Shown: positions 23,672 to 28,788 of the stretch, piece by piece
Layout: every line of letters starts with the position of its first letter
Numbering within the stretch: position 1 is the stretch's first letter
DNA from: Anaerolinea sp.
GTDB lineage: Bacteria > Chloroflexota > Anaerolineae > Anaerolineales > Anaerolineaceae
Assembly: GCA_029975965.1 (NCBI GenBank)
Contig: JARKOV010000173.1
Location: 1-28,788 of the forward strand
Length of the DNA: 28,788 bases
Direction of reading: 5' to 3'
Notes under the pieces: model-generated
What the model was told of the DNA's origin: nothing
Database searches by the model: none
The model's input: the letters and a program-made list of their open reading frames with translations, nothing else
Made by a program: the position numbers and the translations under genes

Positions 23672-24526
23672 CTCCTGGCTCTTTTCGCCATCGCCTTGTG
23701 GAGCACGCTGGCGCTGCTCGGGTCGCAGTTGGCTCACCTGCCGCCCTTCTTGTTGCTCGGCGTCGCGCTGGGATTGAGCGGGCTGATCGGCTTATTCCGG
23801 CCGCGAGCCTGGCGGGTGCCGCTGCATACGCTGGCGGTGGGGGTGGGCGGCATCTTCGGCTACCATTTCTTTTACTTTCGCGCCTTTGCCCTGGCCCCGG
23901 CGGTGGAAGCCAACCTGATCAATTACCTCTGGCCGCTGCTGATCGTGGCGCTCTCGCCGCTGCTGCTCCCCGGCTACCGCTTGCGCGCCCAGCACATCTT
24001 GGGGGCGCTGCTGGGGCTGGTTGGGGCGGCGCTGATCGTCAGCGGGGGAAAGTTCAATCCAGATACCCGCCACCTGCCCGGCTACCTGTTCGCCGCCGCC
24101 GCGGCGCTGACCTGGGCGGTGTACTCGCTGCTCACCAAGCGCCTGCCGCCCTTCCCGACCGATGCGGTGGCGGCGTTTTGCGCCCTGGGCAGCCTGCTGG
24201 CCTTCGGGTTCCATGCATTGACGGCCGGGTCGTTCGTCGCGCTGGGCAGCCTGACTTCGCGCGAGTGGCTGCTGCTGGCATTGATTGGCCTGGGTCCGAT
24301 GGGCGCGGCCTTTTTTCTGTGGGACGCGGCCCTCAAGCGCGGCGACCCGCGCGTGATCGGCTCGCTGGCTTACCTCACCCCGCTGCTCTCGACGCTCAAT
24401 CTGGTGCTGCTGGCCGGGCGGCCGCTTTCGCCGCTGAGCGGCGCGGCGATGGCGCTGATCGTCGCCGGGGCGGTGGTCGGGACACTGCGCAGAGAAAGGA
24501 ATTCGCATGCCGTTGAGCCTGCCTGA
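23648..24526 (+). CDS. DMT-superfamily permease (EamA type)
   Basis: About 290 aa, with ten predicted membrane helices in two EamA repeats. The segment GYHFFYFRAFALAPAVEANLINYLWPLLIV resembles YddG-like amino-acid exporters. The start is uncertain: no in-frame ATG lies before the first helix. TTG 23648 is preferred; TTG 23597 would overlap the previous gene and CTG 23651 is also possible. The first codons coincide with a relic of an intergenic repeat. It overlaps the HD-domain gene by 20 nt. Substrate unknown. Confidence 0.85.
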   Translation: MLKINYTILLALFAIALWSTLALLGSQLAHLPPFLLLGVALGLSGLIGLFRPRAWRVPLHTLAVGVGGIFGYHFFYFRAFALAPAVEANLINYLWPLLIVALSPLLLPGYRLRAQHILGALLGLVGAALIVSGGKFNPDTRHLPGYLFAAAAALTWAVYSLLTKRLPPFPTDAVAAFCALGSLLAFGFHALTAGSFVALGSLTSREWLLLALIGLGPMGAAFFLWDAALKRGDPRVIGSLAYLTPLLSTLNLVLLAGRPLSPLSGAAMALIVAGAVVGTLRRERNSHAVEPA

Positions 24527-25079
24527 AATCGCGCGCCTGACCGGTGAATACGGGCCAGGTTGGGCGCTGCCCCACGCGCGGCGCGTCTTTGCGCTGGCGC
24601 AGCGCATCGCCGGCGGGCTCCAACCCGATTGGCTGGCGGTGGAATACGCGGCTTACCTGCACGATTGGGGAGCCTTCCAGCGTTACGCCCAGCCGGGGGT
24701 GGCGCATCCGCTGCGCTCGCGCCAGGTGGCGGAGAGCGAAATCCTGCCGCAGTGCGGCCTGGATGGCGAAGTCCGGCTACGCATCCTGGCTGCCATCGAG
24801 CTGCACGATTACCGCGACCCGCGCCCGGCTGAGACGCCGGAGACGCTGGTGCTGCGCGAGGCCGACTGCCTGGATTTGCTGGGGGTGATCGGCATGGCGC
24901 GCGAGTTCGCCTGGGGGCCGAACGACCTGCAGGTGTGCTTGAAGCGCATTCTCGGGCGGCGTGAAGGGATCGGCGAGCGCCTCAGCCTGCCGGCCGCCCA
25001 GGCTTTGGCCGCGGAGCGCCTGGAACACATGGCCCAGGCGCTGGCCTGGTTGGACGAGGAGAGCCTGGGTATCCTATAA
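24507..25079 (+). CDS. HD-domain phosphohydrolase
   Basis: A 190-aa protein with the HD metal motif: H23, then H52-D53 in YLHDWG, and D120 in READCLDL. It probably acts on nucleotides or other phosphate esters. The start lies inside the end of the DMT gene, so translation is likely coupled; AGAAAGGA precedes it. Confidence 0.85.
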   Translation: MPLSLPEIARLTGEYGPGWALPHARRVFALAQRIAGGLQPDWLAVEYAAYLHDWGAFQRYAQPGVAHPLRSRQVAESEILPQCGLDGEVRLRILAAIELHDYRDPRPAETPETLVLREADCLDLLGVIGMAREFAWGPNDLQVCLKRILGRREGIGERLSLPAAQALAAERLEHMAQALAWLDEESLGIL

Positions 25080-25080
25080 A

Positions 25081-25299
25081 TCAACGCACCAGTTGCAGGA
25101 GCGTGGTCTGCACCGCAGGCCCGGCGACCAGCACGCCGACGACCACCCCAGCCAGGCTGAGGATGAAGGCGGGTGCCGACCGCTCGAAGTGCGTCACCAG
25201 GTAAACCCATTGGACCGGCGGGAATAACAGGCAACCCACACCCCACCACACATTGGTCTTGAACGCCAACGCCAGAAACCAGATGGTCCTGGCTTGCAT
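25081..25299 (-). CDS. Small two-helix membrane protein
   Basis: A 72-aa protein with two membrane helices (about 5-33, with WWGVGCLLFPPVQWVYLV, and about 45-65). The pattern KTNVWWGVGCLLFPP resembles small hypothetical membrane proteins in other bacteria. It is convergent with the HD gene, with 1 nt between. The ATG at 25299 is preferred to an in-frame TTG at 25308; no ribosome site is clear. Confidence 0.55.
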   Translation of the reverse strand: MQARTIWFLALAFKTNVWWGVGCLLFPPVQWVYLVTHFERSAPAFILSLAGVVVGVLVAGPAVQTTLLQLVR

Positions 25300-25331
25300 C
25301 AGAATCAAATGGACCCAATGGACTCGGGTGC

Positions 25332-25360
25332 TTGACAGGCGCGGCGAGCGGCGGGAGAAT
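25332..25360 (+). promoter_or_regulatory. Promoter of the response regulator gene
   Basis: A perfect -35 TTGACA (25332-25337), 17-nt spacer, and -10 GAGAAT (25355-25360, 4 of 6). Start predicted near 25367, about 31 nt before the ATG. Confidence 0.5.
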
Positions 25361-25397
25361 TGGTGATGGTGATCGGTGTAACAGGCAGGGAGACCGC

Positions 25398-26129
25398 ATG
25401 CAGATCTGGATCGTGGAGGACAACGCGGCGCTGAGCCGGGCGCTGAAGAGTGGGTTGGAAGCCGGCGGCGCGCAGGTGAGCGGCGTATTCGCGCGCGGGG
25501 AGGAGGTGTTGGCGCAGAGCCCCGCCGAGCCCCCGGAAGCCGTTTTGATGGATGTGCAGCTCGCTGGAAGCCTGAACGGCATCCAGACCGCGGTGGCGTT
25601 GCGCAAGGAATTCCCGCGCCTGCCGGTGGTGTTTTATTCGATCCAGGACGATGAAGATTTCTACCGGGCGTTCCTGCGCAGCGGCATCCTCAGCCATTAC
25701 GCCTATGTGCGCAAGAGCAACTACCTGTTGCCGGAGAGCATCCTGCCCTTATTGCGCGAGGCGCGCTCCGGGGGCAGCTTCATCGACCCGGAGATCGCCG
25801 CGCGCGTGCAGGCAGTGCGCCACAAGGACGCCAACGACCCCCTCGAGCTTCTGGAGCCCAACGAGCGCGCGGTGGCGGCGCTGCTGGCGCAGGGGCTGAC
25901 CAACGAGCAAATCGCCGCGCGCCTGGGCTACCACGACGCCCGTGCGGTCAGCCGCACCAACGGGCAGATCTACACCGCCTGGGGCTTGAACAGCTCGACC
26001 ACCGACGAGAAAGTGGCGCGCACCCGCGCTGCGCTGATCCACCAGCGCCGCGAGCTGGTGGTGTGGGACGAGGAGGGCAACGCGCAGGTGCTGGATCCGC
26101 AAGGCAAGTGGCGGCGGCTGGATAGCTGA
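25398..26129 (+). CDS. Response regulator with C-terminal LuxR-type DNA-binding domain
   Basis: A 243-aa protein. The receiver domain has E7 and D8, the phospho-acceptor D52, S81 and K106. A helix-turn-helix region (about 150-205, LEPNERAVAALLAQGLTNEQIAARLGYHDARAVSRTNGQI in two parts) follows, then a C-terminal tail of about 35 residues with KWRRLDS at the end. No histidine kinase gene is next to it, so its partner is unknown. AGGGAG precedes the ATG. Confidence 0.87.
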   Translation: MQIWIVEDNAALSRALKSGLEAGGAQVSGVFARGEEVLAQSPAEPPEAVLMDVQLAGSLNGIQTAVALRKEFPRLPVVFYSIQDDEDFYRAFLRSGILSHYAYVRKSNYLLPESILPLLREARSGGSFIDPEIAARVQAVRHKDANDPLELLEPNERAVAALLAQGLTNEQIAARLGYHDARAVSRTNGQIYTAWGLNSSTTDEKVARTRAALIHQRRELVVWDEEGNAQVLDPQGKWRRLDS

Positions 26130-26238
26130 GCCTTCCCTCTCCATTCCCCTCCCGAAGGCCGGCGAATGACTCACAGAGCCGAAAACACACATGCCTCGCC
26201 CCGAATTTAATCTTTCATAAGCGCGTTGAGTCGAATAA

Positions 26239-26412
26239 TCCCCACCCCCTGTAATCCCCCGCCCCAAGGCGGGGGAAATCTGGTGAAAAACAGGCAAATG
26301 GGACGCGTTCGCGCCCCATTTGCCTGTTTTTCACGATCCTCTCCCCTTCACCGTTGTATAGACCGGATACATAGATAACAATCGTTCGGGGAAGGGGACG
26401 GGGGATGGGGTT
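26239..26412. repeat. Second compound palindromic element (MITE-like)
   Basis: Same order of parts as the element at 71-212. First, a GC hairpin pairs 26256-26263 with 26268-26275. Second, a central long palindrome pairs 26283-26307 with 26310-26334 (25 bp, one A-C mismatch). Third, a hairpin TCCCCTTC / GAAGGGGA (26342-26349 with 26391-26398) is split by an extra 41-nt insert. The C-rich left end and G-rich right end are imperfect inverted repeats. The central palindrome sequence is different from that of the first element. Confidence 0.6.
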
Positions 26413-26417
26413 CTTCG

Positions 26418-26520
26418 ACATGAATCACCCCGAACATTAAATTCGGGATGATTCATGTGGAGCTTTGGATCTCGCATGTTAATTTCGGTCAATGTGGGCT
26501 TTGCCCCACATTGATCGAAA
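26418..26520. repeat. Two further hairpins, one of the conserved-core type
   Basis: Arms 26418-26434 and 26442-26458 pair over 17 bp with one mismatch around CATTAAA. Arms 26483-26498 and 26505-26520 pair over 16 bp with one G-T pair around CTTTGC; this one has the same TGTGGG / CCCACA core as the hairpins at 9371-9466. The whole gap 26130-26560 contains no gene. It lies between the convergent response regulator and aldo/keto reductase genes. Confidence 0.85.
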
Positions 26521-26560
26521 ATTTAAACCCCCCCGTTTTTAGCGGAGATGAGCGAAAACT

Positions 26561-27562
<1,002 letters not shown>

Positions 27563-27681
27563 GCTGCCTCCTGTAGGGTATAGAAAAGAATAGAGGGTCA
27601 TTTGGCGCCCGCTCAGGCATTGGAGGAGCAAGCCGCAAATTCGAAACCTGGCTCCACTGGCCTGAGCAGTTCCATCGATTC

Positions 27682-27687
27682 ATTATA
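27682..27687 (-). promoter_or_regulatory. Possible -10 of the aldo/keto reductase gene
   Basis: The minus strand reads TATAAT exactly, about 120 nt upstream of the start codon. No -35 is recognisable at 16-18 nt. Confidence 0.35.
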
Positions 27688-27735
27688 ACCCGGCCCGATC
27701 GGGAGTTTACAGCTTTGAAAGTTTGGCAGGAGAGT

Positions 27736-27765
27736 CTGTCAGGGAGGGTGGTTCGTATCTATAAT
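27736..27765 (+). promoter_or_regulatory. Promoter of the small membrane protein-fucosidase pair
   Basis: -35 CTGTCA (27736-27741, 4 of 6), 18-nt spacer, perfect -10 TATAAT (27760-27765). Start predicted near 27772, about 50 nt before the ATG. Confidence 0.5.
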
Positions 27766-27823
27766 AGGAGGGTGAACGCAGGTATCGCCCTACAACCATT
27801 GGTATAACGGTCAGGTGATCTGA

Positions 27824-28180
27824 ATGAATGAACCGACTCCCCAAACCAACCCCCCACGCATGAGCACGCTGAAAGCGGTGCTCATCGGGCAGTTAGTGGT
27901 GAATTTTCCGCTCTTTTTAATCGTCCTGGTGCTTTTCATCCTGGTGGGCGCTTTTTTGCCCGACGACTCGTGGGTGGCGCTGGTCGGGGCAGTGTTGCTG
28001 GGTTACCTGTGGTGGTCGTTCTCGACCCGCAAGTGGCGCGAATGGGCGATATCCAAAGGGGTGCCGCCCCGCGACCTCACCCGCATGGCGGCATTTACTG
28101 GCCTTGCCCGCCCGCGCGACTGGTACATGTACGACATGTTAAACAAGGACGAGGAAAAAGACGAGCGGAACAGGCGATAG
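27824..28180 (+). CDS. Membrane protein of unknown function, two helices
   Basis: A 118-aa protein with two membrane helices (about 18-44 and 49-66) followed by a charged cytoplasmic tail ending in KDEEKDERNRR. No family recognised. The fucosidase gene begins 1 nt after its stop, so the two are likely translated together. An internal in-frame ATG at 27860 is a possible alternative start. Confidence 0.65.
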   Translation: MNEPTPQTNPPRMSTLKAVLIGQLVVNFPLFLIVLVLFILVGAFLPDDSWVALVGAVLLGYLWWSFSTRKWREWAISKGVPPRDLTRMAAFTGLARPRDWYMYDMLNKDEEKDERNRR

Positions 28181-28181
28181 C

Positions 28182-28788
28182 ATGAAGCAATCCACCCGCG
28201 AAATTTCCAGCCGGCTGGCTTTGCCCCCCGAAAAAATGCGGTGGTGGCGCGAGGCAAAATTTGGCATGTTCCTGCACTGGGGTGTCTATGCCATCCCCGG
28301 GCGCGGCGAATGGCTGATGTGGAACGAGCGCATCCCGTTTTCGGAGTACCGCAAGCTGGCCGACCGGTTTAAGCCCAAGAAGTTCAACCCGCGCGCCTGG
28401 GCCGAGGCGGCTCGCGCTGCCGGGATGCGCTACATGGTGTTGACCGCCAAGCATCACGACGGTTTTTGCCTGTTCGACAGCCAGGCGAGCGATTTCACCA
28501 GCGTGAAAACCGCCGCCCGGCGCGATTTCGTGGCCGAATACGTGCAGGCTTGCCGCGAGGCCGGCCTGGGGGTCGGCCTGTACTATTCGCCGCTCGACTG
28601 GCGCTTCCCCGGCTTTTTCTTCCCCGACCTGTACCGCGAGAGCGCCGAAGAGATGAAGCAGCAAACCTACCAGCAGGTGCGCGAGCTGATGACCCAATAC
28701 GGCAAGATCGACATCCTGTGGTTCGACGGTGGGGAGGATGACTGGCTCGGCTTTGGGGGGATCGAATGGGGGCCGGGCGGCTGGCGCT
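28182..28788 (+). CDS. GH29 alpha-L-fucosidase (partial, cut by window end)
   Basis: The first 202 codons of an open frame that runs off the window. The translation has the GH29 pattern: KFGMFLHWGVYAIPG with H32, the segment LTAKHHDGFCLFDS with H91-H92, GLGVGLYYSPLDW, and the nucleophile aspartate D182 in ILWFDGG. It would release terminal L-fucose from glycans. No signal peptide is seen. The C-terminal half is outside the window. It starts 1 nt after the preceding membrane-protein gene. Confidence 0.9.
   Translation, partial: MKQSTREISSRLALPPEKMRWWREAKFGMFLHWGVYAIPGRGEWLMWNERIPFSEYRKLADRFKPKKFNPRAWAEAARAAGMRYMVLTAKHHDGFCLFDSQASDFTSVKTAARRDFVAEYVQACREAGLGVGLYYSPLDWRFPGFFFPDLYRESAEEMKQQTYQQVRELMTQYGKIDILWFDGGEDDWLGFGGIEWGPGGWR

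Overview
The window is about 28.8 kb of GC-rich bacterial chromosome. It most likely comes from a member of the Chloroflexota, class Anaerolineae. This is inferred from gene style, not from a marker gene: a lipoprotein with a long Thr/Pro-rich stalk, F420-type LLM oxidoreductase, a four-subunit ferredoxin-dependent 2-oxoacid oxidoreductase, NrfHA with membrane anchors, and many short palindromic repeats between genes. I see no rRNA, tRNA, CRISPR array, complete insertion sequence or phage gene. The right edge cuts a fucosidase gene.

Layout. Bases 1-290 are non-coding: a compound palindromic element flanked by a 15-bp direct repeat, then a promoter. Bases 340-1873 hold an M4 (protealysin-like) metallopeptidase and its probable inhibitor emfourin. 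Bases 2119-4859 hold a 2-oxoacid:ferredoxin oxidoreductase operon (delta, alpha, beta, gamma), closed by a strong terminator. Bases 4942-6918 hold an FNR-type promoter and nrfHA (nitrite to ammonia). Bases 7079-9351 hold greA with a structured leader, then lysS. From 9512 to 21938 everything is on the minus strand: pfkA and dnaE; a copper pair (TauE/SafE-cupredoxin fusion and a CopZ-like HMA protein); a methyltransferase-like protein; a DUF3592-like membrane protein; a lipoprotein; an LLM oxidoreductase; an M32 carboxypeptidase; and a short 3-phosphoglycerate dehydrogenase. From 22090 to 25079, on the plus strand, lie a DUF3109 protein, a phosphotriesterase-family hydrolase, a DMT permease and an HD phosphohydrolase. 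After that come a small minus-strand membrane protein, a LuxR-type response regulator, a repeat-rich gap, a minus-strand aldo/keto reductase, a small membrane protein and the start of a GH29 fucosidase.

How the genes fit together. The oxidoreductase genes suggest amino-acid or 2-oxoacid fermentation that reduces ferredoxin. NrfHA gives an electron sink (nitrite ammonification) under what looks like oxygen-responsive control. The fucosidase suggests use of host or plant glycans. NrfA, NrfH and the cupredoxin fusion all carry membrane anchors, which fits a monoderm cell.

The least explained content is the set of intergenic hairpins. Several share a short conserved core but have outer arms that differ at every locus and still remain complementary. 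They lack the U-tracts of ordinary terminators. A second, larger compound element occurs twice with the same architecture and a different central palindrome.
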